64,000 nt of DNA. Source: Candidatus Melainabacteria bacterium (GTDB lineage Bacteria > Cyanobacteriota > Vampirovibrionia > Obscuribacterales > Obscuribacteraceae). A model generated the notes under the pieces. That model was given only the letters and a program-made list of their open reading frames with translations, searched no databases and was not told where the DNA came from. Location of the stretch: the NCBI GenBank assembly GCA_016699165.1, contig CP064963.1, positions 3,224,001-3,288,000 of the forward strand, given 5' to 3'. Shown here in pieces: positions 25,199 through 33,618 of this stretch; positions within the stretch are counted from its first letter, which is position 1; every line of letters starts with the position of its first letter. The position numbers and the translations under genes are program-made.

Positions 25199-26192
25199 GG
25201 CTTACTCGACTTTCACGTACCTTGGGGATGATTCTGTGACCAAGCACAAACGGAGCCAAAAATTTCACATCGTCTGGTTGAACGAAATCTCTACCGTCGA
25301 TGAAAGCATTGGCTTGCGCAGCCCGCATCAATAGCTGGCTTCCGCGAGGACTAACTCCCAGCACCACCGCTGGGTGACTGCGAGTGGCAGCCACAATTGA
25401 AACAATATAATTTTTTATTGATGGCTCGACGAAGACTTCTTTCACAGCCTGTCTTGCTTCAAGCACCTGCTTTTCGGTAAGCACTGCTTTTGCTTCAAAA
25501 GAACCTTCTTTCAAGGTCTTATCTAGAATTTCAATTTCTTGATGCAGTTTGGGATAACCCAAAGACAAAGCAATCATGAATCGGTCAAGCTGCGCTTCTG
25601 GCAGAGGAAATGTACCGTGATATTCAATTGGGTTTTCTGTGGCTATTACAAAAAACAAATCGGGCAATTTGCGAGTGGTACCATCAGTGGTGACTTGCAT
25701 TTCTTCCATAGCTTCAAGCAGCGCCGATTGCGTTCTTGGTGTGGCTCGGTTAATTTCGTCTGCAAGCAGGATGTTAGTAAAAATGGGGCCAGGTCTAAAA
25801 GTGAATGTGCTTTCTTTAGAATCAAAAATGCTAACACCCGAGACGTCGGATGGCAGCAAATCTGGAGTACATTGAATGCGAGTAAACTTAGAATCAATCG
25901 AGGTGGCAAGCGATTTTGCCAGGAGCGTTTTGCCCACTCCAGGAACGTCTTCTACCAAAACGTGACCGCCTGCAAGCAGACACAAAACTGTCAGTCGTGC
26001 GGCTTGCGTTTGTCCAACCAGCACACCGTTTATATTATTGAGCAATGCTTGAGCGCGTTGACTTTGGTAAGCCGGGCTCATAATGGTCTTTTGTGACATC
26101 AGGGTCGAGCCGTGTCCGTCCAAGTCCGTTGGTGACGCCTGTCCTTGCGCAATCTTGAGCGTATCGCCCTGGTCGCCGTTTTCTTGTGGCAC
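25149..26192 (-). CDS. moxR: MoxR-family AAA ATPase
   Basis: The 347-residue protein has Walker A VPGVGKT (83-89), Walker B ILLADEINR, the MoxR motif TPRTQSALLEAMEE and sensor-1 ATENP. MoxR ATPases act as chaperones that mature protein complexes, usually with DUF58/vWA partners, as here. The first 30 residues are hydrophilic and unconserved; an internal Met at 32 or 38 would give the usual family length of about 310-320. It heads a leftward operon and is divergent from glyQ, sharing an 85-bp intergenic region. Confidence 0.93.
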   Translation of the reverse strand: MPQENGDQGDTLKIAQGQASPTDLDGHGSTLMSQKTIMSPAYQSQRAQALLNNINGVLVGQTQAARLTVLCLLAGGHVLVEDVPGVGKTLLAKSLATSIDSKFTRIQCTPDLLPSDVSGVSIFDSKESTFTFRPGPIFTNILLADEINRATPRTQSALLEAMEEMQVTTDGTTRKLPDLFFVIATENPIEYHGTFPLPEAQLDRFMIALSLGYPKLHQEIEILDKTLKEGSFEAKAVLTEKQVLEARQAVKEVFVEPSIKNYIVSIVAATRSHPAVVLGVSPRGSQLLMRAAQANAFIDGRDFVQPDDVKFLAPFVLGHRIIPKVRESRVSHAELIERILEEIPVPV

Positions 26193-26277
26193 GCTTTGTT
26201 CTCCTAACCTGCTAGAAATTTACCCTTGAAGGAGTATGTTAAACTGACAATTTATTATTGGATATAAGGTTGTCAAA

Positions 26278-27222
26278 ATGGCACGCGCCCCTCTAACGTT
26301 CCAACAGACTATTCATGCCCTAAACGATTTTTGGGACAAGCAAGGCTGCTTGATTTTGCAGGCATACGACCTGGAAAAGGGCGCCTCTACTATGAATCCT
26401 GGCACGTTCTTGCGGGTACTTGGTCCTGAGCCATGGAAGATGGCGGTGACCGACCCATGTAGACGGCCTACCGATGGTCGTTATGGCGACAACCCAAACA
26501 GATTGCAGCATTACTTTCAGTATCAGGTAATTCTCAAGCCCTCGCCTGATGATGTTCAAGAAGTGTATCTTGAGAGCTTGCGCGTTCTTGGCATTAATCC
26601 AGAAGAGCATGATGTTCGCTTTGTCGAAGACAATTGGGAGTCTCCCACTTTAGGTGCCTGGGGTGTCGGCTGGGAAGTCTGGCTCGATGGGCTGGAAATC
26701 ACGCAGTTCACTTATTTTCAACAAGCGGGTGGGCTTGATGTTAAACCTGTCGCCGCTGAAATCACTTACGGTCTAGAGCGATTGTCGATGTATTTGCAGA
26801 ACGTAGACAGCGTCTACAATCTAAAATGGAACGAGAACGTTCAGTATGGCGAACTCTTTCATAATAATGAAGTAGAGCAGTCCAAGTACAACTTCGAATA
26901 TAGCAATGCCGCAGTGTTGCCTCAATTGTTTGAAACTCATGAGGGTGAAGCTGACAGACTGCTTGGTGAAAAACTGGTGATGCCAGCTTACGAGCAAATT
27001 TTGAAATGTTCGCACACATTCAATCTTATGGATGCGCGAGGCATTCTTGGTCGCGACGAGCGTATGGCGACCATTTTGAGAATCAGGCGTCTAGCGGAGA
27101 AAGCGGCACGAGCCTACTTAGAGCAAAGAATCGAAATGGGCTTTCCTCTAATTAAAGATGAAAATGCTCGCAAAGCCCTTGCCCAAGAGTATAAAGACAA
27201 GTTTTTGACCGCCAAAGCATAG
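26278..27222 (+). CDS. glyQ: Glycine--tRNA ligase alpha subunit
   Basis: This is the catalytic alpha subunit of the bacterial (alpha-beta)2 glycyl-tRNA synthetase, which charges tRNA-Gly. The 314-residue product is full length and matches the family closely: TFQQTIHALNDFWDKQGC, the GASTMNPGTFLRVLGPEPW stretch, 'EDNWESPTLGAWGVGWEVWLDGLEITQFTYFQQ' (family core) and ILGRDERM. The beta subunit gene glyS, often adjacent, is not in the window; the next gene belongs to a different function. Confidence 0.97.
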   Translation: MARAPLTFQQTIHALNDFWDKQGCLILQAYDLEKGASTMNPGTFLRVLGPEPWKMAVTDPCRRPTDGRYGDNPNRLQHYFQYQVILKPSPDDVQEVYLESLRVLGINPEEHDVRFVEDNWESPTLGAWGVGWEVWLDGLEITQFTYFQQAGGLDVKPVAAEITYGLERLSMYLQNVDSVYNLKWNENVQYGELFHNNEVEQSKYNFEYSNAAVLPQLFETHEGEADRLLGEKLVMPAYEQILKCSHTFNLMDARGILGRDERMATILRIRRLAEKAARAYLEQRIEMGFPLIKDENARKALAQEYKDKFLTAKA

Positions 27223-27346
27223 CGATCGCATATATCTTGGGTAATTTCTAGCGAATTAAGCTTCCAGTGCTGATTTTGTCAGTTTATTATCACTGTTTTT
27301 GGGTATAGTGATGACAGGTCTGTGTTGGTAACTATTTAGTATTTTG

Positions 27347-29089
27347 ATGCCCGTTAAAAATCGCATTTCAAAAAAACTTATATATTCGCTTTTGGCACTT
27401 AGTTTCTTTGCCGCAAGCTCGGCTGTGAGCCCTGTTTTAGAGGCTTCGGCAATGTCTGGATCTATAGGCGGCTCGCTAAGACATTCGGTGTTTAAGGCGA
27501 AGAAGAAGTCTGTCGGTCAGAAACTGGCTAGACAGTCTAAGCATAATTTTGCTCAGGTTACTCACGCCAAGAAAAACAGCAAAGGCAAAAATAAAACACT
27601 TTTAGCAAAAGGAACGAAGTCTTTTAAGCGCGGCAAGAAAGTGAAAGCCGCTCCAGTCGTGGTTGCACACGCGCCTGCACTAGAATCTCTTTCTGATTCG
27701 CTCAGCACAGCTACATTGAAATCTGGTCTGGTGCACAAGATGTACCGGGGCAAATTACATGTAAATGTAGTCGAAGTCGATCTGAAGAATAAAGATCTGG
27801 CTGTTCGTCCCTATCTTGCTTCAGATTATTTCAACAAATTAAAAACCACCGAAGAGCATGCTAAAGAAAGCGGCGCTCTGGTTGCGGTAAATGCAAACTA
27901 TTTCAAAAAAGACGGCACGCCACTTGGCACATTGCTCATGGATGGCGAATGGATCGCAGGGTCTATTTTTAATCGCGTGGCCATGGGAATCACCGAAGCT
28001 CGCGATGTAAAATTCGATCGAGTAGATGTGCACGGAATTCTGAACACTTCCAATCCAGATATTCCATCTCTATGGGTCAACACTGTTAATCAACCGCGTA
28101 GATCCGGTGCTCATCTTATTTTGTATACTCAAAGATGGGGCAATCATGTAAAAATTCCATACGATGGTTGTCTGGTTGCAGTGAGCAGCACAGGCGAAGT
28201 GATTGGCACAGATGCGCGTAACTTATACATTCCGTCTGGCGGCTTTGTTCTTTGCGATAAAAAAGATAGCAAGTTGGCTAAGCTAAAACGCTCTGACCAC
28301 GTATTTTTGAGCTGGAAAACAAATCCATCAAACTGGTCTGACGTGATTCAGTCTGTAAGTGGTGGACCCACTCTTATACGAGATGGAAAGGTGCTTGTTG
28401 ACGTGCAAGATGAGAAATTCGGAAAGAGTTTTTCGTCTGCTAAAATTTCGCGTCGCACCGCCTGCGGTGTTACTGCCGACAAGAAAATGATTATTATTAC
28501 TGTCGAAGGTCAGCATAACATCTATAGTCTGGCAAAGTTGATGCTTAATCTAGGTTGTGTAGACGCCATGAATTTAGATGGTGGTGGCAGTACGTCTATG
28601 GTTGTGATGGGTAAAACAGTCACTCAGAACAGAAGCTCGCAAAGACGTGTGGCTGCAAGTCTTGTAGTAATGAATTCTGACGCGGCACAAGCGCTGGTGA
28701 AAACACCTACTCGCAATTACATTCCAAAACAAGAAATTGTCGACTTTCAAGGCGAAGAGCCAGTTTTATCGATGGAGCCTTTCAAGGCGCGGTCTGTTTT
28801 TCTGACCGAAAATGATGTCACGCGCGAGCTTACTTGCGCATCTGAAATTTTCAGTCAAGACGTTGTATCAATGGAAATGGGTCTTAGAAACAATACGCCG
28901 GAAACCGAACTCTTGGCTGGACTTTCGCAGAATCTAATCACTATAGACAATGATCAAGAGCAAAAAAATGCTAATCTTTTACGGTTACAGCTGAAGCCAA
29001 CGAAGCATTCGAAGAAAATGCTGAAATTGCATCAAAAGGTTGAAAGTAAATTTCTTTTGCCTTTTAGATTCGGCAGACCTAAGAGTTAG
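27347..29089 (+). CDS. Exported phosphodiester glycosidase (NAGPA) domain protein
   Basis: The 580-residue protein has a basic N-terminus and a hydrophobic signal (KLIYSLLALSFFAASSAVSP), then a Lys-rich linker (about 45-105). The DUF2233/NAGPA domain (about 120-440) shows 'VAVNANYFKKDGTPLG', 'VSGGPTLIRDGK' and NLDGGGSTSMVV. The family is named for the human uncovering enzyme that removes GlcNAc from phosphodiesters; bacterial members are probably envelope sugar-phosphodiester glycosidases. A 140-residue C-terminal region has no recognised domain. ATG 27347 was chosen over TTG 27344. The ROK kinase follows 14 bp later, suggesting an operon. Confidence 0.85.
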   Translation: MPVKNRISKKLIYSLLALSFFAASSAVSPVLEASAMSGSIGGSLRHSVFKAKKKSVGQKLARQSKHNFAQVTHAKKNSKGKNKTLLAKGTKSFKRGKKVKAAPVVVAHAPALESLSDSLSTATLKSGLVHKMYRGKLHVNVVEVDLKNKDLAVRPYLASDYFNKLKTTEEHAKESGALVAVNANYFKKDGTPLGTLLMDGEWIAGSIFNRVAMGITEARDVKFDRVDVHGILNTSNPDIPSLWVNTVNQPRRSGAHLILYTQRWGNHVKIPYDGCLVAVSSTGEVIGTDARNLYIPSGGFVLCDKKDSKLAKLKRSDHVFLSWKTNPSNWSDVIQSVSGGPTLIRDGKVLVDVQDEKFGKSFSSAKISRRTACGVTADKKMIIITVEGQHNIYSLAKLMLNLGCVDAMNLDGGGSTSMVVMGKTVTQNRSSQRRVAASLVVMNSDAAQALVKTPTRNYIPKQEIVDFQGEEPVLSMEPFKARSVFLTENDVTRELTCASEIFSQDVVSMEMGLRNNTPETELLAGLSQNLITIDNDQEQKNANLLRLQLKPTKHSKKMLKLHQKVESKFLLPFRFGRPKS

Positions 29090-29103
29090 TCGGAGATTTC
29101 TCA

Positions 29104-30123
29104 ATGACCAAAAAATATGCAGTAGGGGTCGACTTTGGCGGCACCAAGGTGCTTTCTGCTGTGGTTAATATAGAAACCGGTGAAATCCTTGCCTCTGAGA
29201 AGAAAAAAAGAAAGCAAGCCAAAGAGCAAGACGAAGTTGTAAGTAAGATTTGCAACACCATCGACGAAGCTTTGCAAGAAGCCAATGTATCAGCAAGTGA
29301 AATTCTAGGTATCGGTATCGGCGCTGCTGGTATGACAGATAGAGAGAACGGTATTTTGCTAAAGGCGGCAAACATCGGCTCTACCAATGTCAAATTAGCC
29401 GAGCCTTTAAGTCAAAAATATGGCGTGCCAGTTCAACTGGGTAACGACGTTGAGGTCGCGACCCTGGCTGAGAAAAGTTTTGGTGCTGGAGTTAACTGCG
29501 ATAATTTCTTGTGCGTATTTGTGGGCACGGGTGTCGGTTCAGGCGTGGTCGTCAATGGTTCGATATTGCGTGGGCACACAGGTGTAGCTGGAGAGATTGG
29601 ACATACAACTTTGTTTCCCGATGGCAGACTTTGCGGATGCGGCGGACATGGTTGTCTTGAAGCGTATGCTTCACGCACTGCAATTGCTAAGGCAATCGTG
29701 GCTAGAATTCAGCGCGGTGAAGAATCGGTGCTTGCCAGTCAAATAGACGAATCTAAAGGCATAATACGCTCCAAGGCTATTTTTCAGGCGCTTGCAGCCG
29801 GCGATAAATTGGCCGAAGATGCAGTGAGGCAAGGTGCTGAGTATCTAGGTATTGGGCTTACTTCGTCTTTGACTTTGCTCAACCCGGAAAAGCTAATTCT
29901 AGGTGGTGGCTTAATAGAGTCTGTGCCTCATTATTTTGAAACCGCTCGCGAAGAAATTTTTAAGCGCATTTTACCTATAACCGGCTCCAAGCTGGTAATA
30001 GAAAAATCAGTATTAGGCGATTATGCTGGTGTTGTTGGTAGTGCACTTTTGATAGTGGAGCAATACTCACTTCATCCTGAAAAGTTTGCATCGCATGAAG
30101 TCGAGGCTGTAAGTACAATTTAA
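29104..30123 (+). CDS. ROK-family sugar kinase (glucokinase-like)
   Basis: The 339-residue enzyme has the ATP-binding motif VDFGGTKVLSAVV, the ROK motif GVAGEIGHTTLFPDG and the zinc motif CGCGGHGCLEAYAS. A GNDVEVATLAEKSFG stretch holds the catalytic Asp region. The family phosphorylates glucose, N-acetylglucosamine or N-acetylmannosamine in the cytoplasm; glucose is the likeliest for this sequence type but is not proven. GGAG lies close upstream of the ATG. It sits directly after the NAGPA-domain gene and before an M28 peptidase. Confidence 0.9.
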   Translation: MTKKYAVGVDFGGTKVLSAVVNIETGEILASEKKKRKQAKEQDEVVSKICNTIDEALQEANVSASEILGIGIGAAGMTDRENGILLKAANIGSTNVKLAEPLSQKYGVPVQLGNDVEVATLAEKSFGAGVNCDNFLCVFVGTGVGSGVVVNGSILRGHTGVAGEIGHTTLFPDGRLCGCGGHGCLEAYASRTAIAKAIVARIQRGEESVLASQIDESKGIIRSKAIFQALAAGDKLAEDAVRQGAEYLGIGLTSSLTLLNPEKLILGGGLIESVPHYFETAREEIFKRILPITGSKLVIEKSVLGDYAGVVGSALLIVEQYSLHPEKFASHEVEAVSTI

Positions 30124-30145
30124 GTGCGGTAGGCTTATAATCGCA

Positions 30146-31153
30146 ATGAAGACTACTTATTTTAAATTCAAACTATTGCTCATTCTGGCTGCTATAGCAC
30201 TACTGGCGGTGCCGGGGATGCTTGTCGTCAATATGATAAATATGCCTGGCAAATCTTATAACGGCGAATTCGCCGAGCTCAAAGGGCACGAAGTAGAGAT
30301 AGAGAGCCAGTTGAAAGAACACGTGGAAAAGTTGGGCGGAAAATTTGGTATTCGCAACAACCCAATAACGCTGCAAATGAGCTTGAATTACATCACTGAC
30401 AGGCTCAAGTCTTATGGATATGTTGTAAAAGAACAAAAATACAATGTTGATACCATGCAGTTGCGAAATATCGAAGCTGAAAAAAGAGGCAATCAAAAGC
30501 CTGATGAAATCATCATTCTTGGTGCTCATTATGATTCAGTTTTCTCAAGCCCCGGAGCAGATGATAATGGTTCTGGTGTAGCTAGCGTGCTCGAGCTGGC
30601 TCGCTTATTTTCGGAGAAAAAGAGTAAGCGAACAATCAGATTTGTATTCTTCGCAAGTGAGGAACCGCCCTATTTTAGAAGCCATTCGATGGGCAGTTAC
30701 CATTATGCAACTAGATGCAAGCAACGCAAGGAAAATTTGAACGCGGTGCTCATTTTTGAATCTCTTGGCTATTATACAGATGATCTCAACTCGCAACGCT
30801 ATCCTTTGGCATATCTGCCAGGTTATCCAGAGGAAGGCAATTTTATTGGATTCGTTTCAAACCTAAATTCACAAAAGCTATTAAAAAAATGCATAAGCGC
30901 CTTTCGCAGTAGCACCGATTTCCCTTCGCAAGGCATTTCCGCTCCTGAGTGGATAACCGGGATTGACTGGTCAGATCAAATGTATTTTTGGAAGAATCAT
31001 TTTCAGGCTGTTATGATTACCGATACCGCTTTGTACAGGAATCCTTACTATCATACAGGTGCTGACACGCCAGAGAAGTTGAATTATCCATGCTTTGCGC
31101 GTGTTGTAGGAGGTATGGAAACGGTGGTTGCCGCACTCGCTAATTATGACTGA
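30146..31153 (+). CDS. M28-family zinc metallopeptidase, membrane-anchored or exported
   Basis: The 335-residue protein has an N-terminal hydrophobic segment (about 10-32) acting as signal or anchor. The M28 zinc site is seen as LGAHYDS (H128), PGADDNGSGVA (bridging Asp 139/140) and FASEEPP (catalytic Glu and ligand, about 172-173). The late YHTGADTPEKLNY carries the last histidine. M28 enzymes are aminopeptidases, carboxypeptidases or glutaminyl cyclases; which one applies is unclear. The start is 22 bp after the ROK kinase gene, and a TTATAAT stretch just upstream could be a local promoter. Confidence 0.88.
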   Translation: MKTTYFKFKLLLILAAIALLAVPGMLVVNMINMPGKSYNGEFAELKGHEVEIESQLKEHVEKLGGKFGIRNNPITLQMSLNYITDRLKSYGYVVKEQKYNVDTMQLRNIEAEKRGNQKPDEIIILGAHYDSVFSSPGADDNGSGVASVLELARLFSEKKSKRTIRFVFFASEEPPYFRSHSMGSYHYATRCKQRKENLNAVLIFESLGYYTDDLNSQRYPLAYLPGYPEEGNFIGFVSNLNSQKLLKKCISAFRSSTDFPSQGISAPEWITGIDWSDQMYFWKNHFQAVMITDTALYRNPYYHTGADTPEKLNYPCFARVVGGMETVVAALANYD

Positions 31154-31177
31154 TTGCGGTGTCAAGTTAAATTCTGC

Positions 31178-31197
31178 TGCCACCTTGCGTGGTGGCA
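31178..31197 (+). terminator. Stable hairpin after the M28 peptidase gene
   Basis: TGCCACC (31178-31184) pairs perfectly with GGTGGCA (31191-31197) around a 6-nt loop. No T-run follows, so it would be an atypical terminator or an RNA-stabilising hairpin. Confidence 0.45.
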
Positions 31198-31259
31198 TTG
31201 CGGCATGAGCTAAATAGTTTCTGCTATGAAAATAGTAGGACTGATTTTGGTGAAGTATT

Positions 31260-31463
31260 ATGGAACGTAAATTACCCTCAAACCAAGGACCCATCAGGGA
31301 ACTAGAATGGCTTGCTCAATACTTTGCGCAGCACGGAAAAGACGACATGGCTCATCAAATATTTGAAGAAGTCAAGAGGATGCGAAAACGTTTAAGAGAA
31401 ATGCGTCTTCGCTCTGGTCAAATTGAAAAAGGCTCAGGACGCGGAACTGGCGAACAAGAATAA
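31260..31463 (+). CDS. Small protein of a paired family, copy A
   Basis: The 67-residue protein has no recognised domain. Its core IRELEWLAQYFAQHGKDD then MAHQIFEEVKRMRKRL matches the core of the small protein at 32192-32404 (IKELEWLAHFYVMHGRKD then LALKIGQDLKALRSRM). The shared pattern is I-x-ELEWLA, HG, D-x-A, I, K, R. This similarity supports both as real genes. The core predicts two helices, like half a TPR unit, followed by a basic tail. A GGTGAAG about 6 nt upstream may act as ribosome binding site. Confidence 0.72.
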   Translation: MERKLPSNQGPIRELEWLAQYFAQHGKDDMAHQIFEEVKRMRKRLREMRLRSGQIEKGSGRGTGEQE

Positions 31464-31513
31464 TTGAGCGATATTTGCTTATATAGTTAAGTTCGGTTTC
31501 TCGAGCTTTTAAA

Positions 31514-32275
31514 ATGTTTGAACACTATGTCCCAATCGGCGATTCGATGACCATCGATTTCTATGCCGCAAGTGACGCTCACTCTAAGGGACATACTCAC
31601 TTGAATCAAGTGGGAGCGGCATCTTTGCTTTTTGCCAATAATAAATCAGTTTTTCCGGAATTCGCTGGCAAAGACTTGGTTTCGCTTTATCCAGGAATTA
31701 AATTTGCTGATTTATCTTTTGATGGCGCTACTATCGAAAGCTTGCTAGATCATGAATTTATGGCGAAACTGGCTCATTATGAGCACAGTAAGAATTTGAT
31801 TACTCTTACAGTTGGTGGCAATGACATGCTTGAAGCATTAAATGCTTTTGACTCCAAGCGCATAAAGTCGCTTGAAGAGAGTCTTTCTAAAATTGAAAAG
31901 AATTTTGAAAAATTACTTTCAACTTTTAAAAAAGTTTGTCCCAAGAGCACAATAATCGTAACAACGCTCTACGACCCGACTGACGACACTGGTATTATGC
32001 CGTGCGCTAGAGAATTGCTTTGTGAGTTTGACGTCAAATTTCTAACCAGGTTCAACCAATTCGTGCGCGATTCGACTATTGATCACGGTTTTAGCATTGC
32101 AGAAGTTTACCGGCATTTTATGGGGCATGGTGCAATGTGCGGGCATGAAGATAATTTCTGGTACTGGAAAACGCATCCAATCGAGCCCGGCTTAACTGGC
32201 GCTAGCGAAATCAGAAGAGTCTGGCTCGATGTTATTCACAGCTTGGATTTTCATCCGACTTCGAAGAGCCTTTAA
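31514..32275 (+). CDS. SGNH/GDSL-family hydrolase
   Basis: The 253-residue protein has the block I motif IGDSMT with nucleophile S11, block III GGNDML (about 102-106) and a C-terminal HPIEPGLTGASEI that fits the block V histidine with 'G..E(I)'. SGNH enzymes are serine esterases or lipases; the substrate is unknown. There is no signal peptide, so a cytoplasmic location is likely. The gene is flanked by the two paralogous small protein genes, and its last 84 bp overlap copy B on the opposite strand. Confidence 0.82.
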   Translation: MFEHYVPIGDSMTIDFYAASDAHSKGHTHLNQVGAASLLFANNKSVFPEFAGKDLVSLYPGIKFADLSFDGATIESLLDHEFMAKLAHYEHSKNLITLTVGGNDMLEALNAFDSKRIKSLEESLSKIEKNFEKLLSTFKKVCPKSTIIVTTLYDPTDDTGIMPCARELLCEFDVKFLTRFNQFVRDSTIDHGFSIAEVYRHFMGHGAMCGHEDNFWYWKTHPIEPGLTGASEIRRVWLDVIHSLDFHPTSKSL

Positions 32276-32404
32276 ATCCTGACCGATTTTCAACGCAAGA
32301 TCTTTTCGTCCATGCATAACATAGAAGTGAGCTAACCATTCAAGCTCTTTAATAGATTGAACTTGATTTGGTTCGGTTTTCGATGATTTGGTTTCTTCAG
32401 ACAT
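32192..32404 (-). CDS. Small protein of a paired family, copy B
   Basis: The 70-residue protein is a paralogue of the one at 31260-31463 (shared ELEWLA, HG, D-x-A, K, R-x-R/K positions). Its N-terminus is longer and acidic/polar. It is convergent with the SGNH hydrolase and their 3' ends overlap by 84 bp, which forces antisense coding of both C-termini. No strong ribosome binding site is seen. Function is unknown; the evidence for reality is the paralogy. Confidence 0.65.
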   Translation of the reverse strand: MSEETKSSKTEPNQVQSIKELEWLAHFYVMHGRKDLALKIGQDLKALRSRMKIQAVNNIEPDSSDFASAS

Positions 32405-32625
32405 ACAGGTCCATTAGCACGATTGAATCAACCTGATGTCGTTGGAGCTGCCTGTAAGGCCGATTTTAAGAGCATTTATGACTATTTGCGCATTTAGTAT
32501 TTTGTGGACTAAATGTCTCGTACTTAAAGAGCCGCTGCTTGCTGTCTTGGTTCCGGCCACTTGATGTCTTGAAAGACTTGCAAAATAAGAATTTTGCGAC
32601 TTGTTCGGTTTTATTTTTGGGATAG

Positions 32626-32655
32626 TTGAATAAAGTAGACCGGTCGGTCTATTAT
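32626..32655 (+). promoter_or_regulatory. Promoter with TetR/NemR-type operator upstream of the SDR gene
   Basis: TTGAAT (32626-32631) and TATTAT (32650-32655), 18 bp apart, form a sigma70-like promoter. Between them TAGACCGGTCGGTCTA (32636-32651) has the TAGACC-N4-GGTCTA inverted repeat of TetR-family operators such as NemR. A bound regulator would block the promoter. No TetR-type gene is in the window. The rest of the gene-free stretch 32405-32705 shows nothing else clear. Confidence 0.75.
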
Positions 32656-32705
32656 TGTGAGGTAAGGCAAGCGCTGCGGATTCATTTATACAAAGGAAGA
32701 CAACA

Positions 32706-33485
32706 ATGAAAGTTTTAGAAGGACAATCACAACAAGTTTCAAATAAAAGACTGGCTGGAAAAGTGGCGCTGGTTACTGGCGGTTCGCGCGGTATTGGCAC
32801 TGCAATCGCCAAGCGTCTAGCAGAAGAAGGAGCGACTGTCGCTTTTACTTATTCAAAAAACAAAAGCTCAGCCGAGCAAGTTTTGAACGACATCAATCAA
32901 ACTGAGACAAAGGCTTATGCGTACAAAGCTGATGTGGCGCAAGACAACGAAGTGAACCTATTAATAGATCAAATTAAAAGTGATCATGGCAAGTTAGATA
33001 TTCTAATTAACAACGCCGGTGTATGGGAAGGCGGACCATTACAAGACGTAGATGTAGAGCAGTTTGACCGCATCTTCGACGTGAACGTAAGAGGAGTTAT
33101 TGCCACCACTAAGGCCGCATTAAATCTCTTGCAAGACGGCGGTCGCATCATCAATATTTCTTCTGTCGCAGCTACTTTCGCCACTCCTGGAATGAGCATT
33201 TATTCGGCAAGCAAAGCCGCTCTCGATTCGCTCACAAAAATCTGGGCGCAAGAACTAGGAGCAAGACAAATTACAGTAAATGGAGTTGCTCCTGGAACCA
33301 CTGCTACCGACATGTATCATCAAGCACTATCGGAAGAAGCCAAAGTTGCATTCAACGAAAAAACAGCTCTCAAGCGAGTGGGCGAACCCGAAGATATCGC
33401 TGCTGTTGTCGCTTTCCTCGCCTCGCCGGATGGTGGCTGGGTTACAGGCAAAACGATTGCTGCAGATGGCGGAATCAATATCTAA
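32706..33485 (+). CDS. SDR-family oxidoreductase (FabG-like)
   Basis: The 259-residue protein has the classical SDR motifs: cofactor loop VTGGSRGIGTAIA, NNAG, catalytic Ser (NISSV) and YSASK, and a C-terminal GWVTGKTIAADGG. These predict an NAD(P)(H)-dependent alcohol/ketone or quinone/aldehyde reductase. Closest by eye is the 3-oxoacyl-ACP-reductase-like group, but isolated copies seldom act in fatty acid synthesis. The TAGACC-type operator suggests induction by electrophiles, as for NemR-controlled genes, which would fit a detoxifying reductase. It is a single-gene unit ending in a strong terminator. Confidence 0.88.
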   Translation: MKVLEGQSQQVSNKRLAGKVALVTGGSRGIGTAIAKRLAEEGATVAFTYSKNKSSAEQVLNDINQTETKAYAYKADVAQDNEVNLLIDQIKSDHGKLDILINNAGVWEGGPLQDVDVEQFDRIFDVNVRGVIATTKAALNLLQDGGRIINISSVAATFATPGMSIYSASKAALDSLTKIWAQELGARQITVNGVAPGTTATDMYHQALSEEAKVAFNEKTALKRVGEPEDIAAVVAFLASPDGGWVTGKTIAADGGINI

Positions 33486-33521
33486 GTAACAAAAACAATT
33501 TTTTTTCTGACCTAACCACAG

Positions 33522-33554
33522 GAGGGACGACTCAACCGTCCCTCTTTTATTTTT
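33522..33554 (+). terminator. Intrinsic terminator of the SDR gene
   Basis: GAGGGACG (33522-33529) pairs perfectly with CGTCCCTC (33537-33544) around a 7-nt loop, followed by TTTTATTTTT. Confidence 0.9.
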
Positions 33555-33618
33555 GCTGGTTTAAACTACAAATGCGCTAAAGGGCACTATATGTGGTGCA
33601 TAATACATGCAAAATAAA

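Noticed and set aside
27222..27229. GCGATCGC, the HIP1 octamer common in cyanobacteria
   Set aside because: I noticed only one copy in 64 kb, about what chance gives, so it is not evidence of lineage.
33584..33599. NrdR-box-like GCACTATATGTGGTGC
   Set aside because: It fits the consensus well but is single, has no partner 31 bp away on either side, and lies between convergent 3' ends where repression of a promoter is unlikely.
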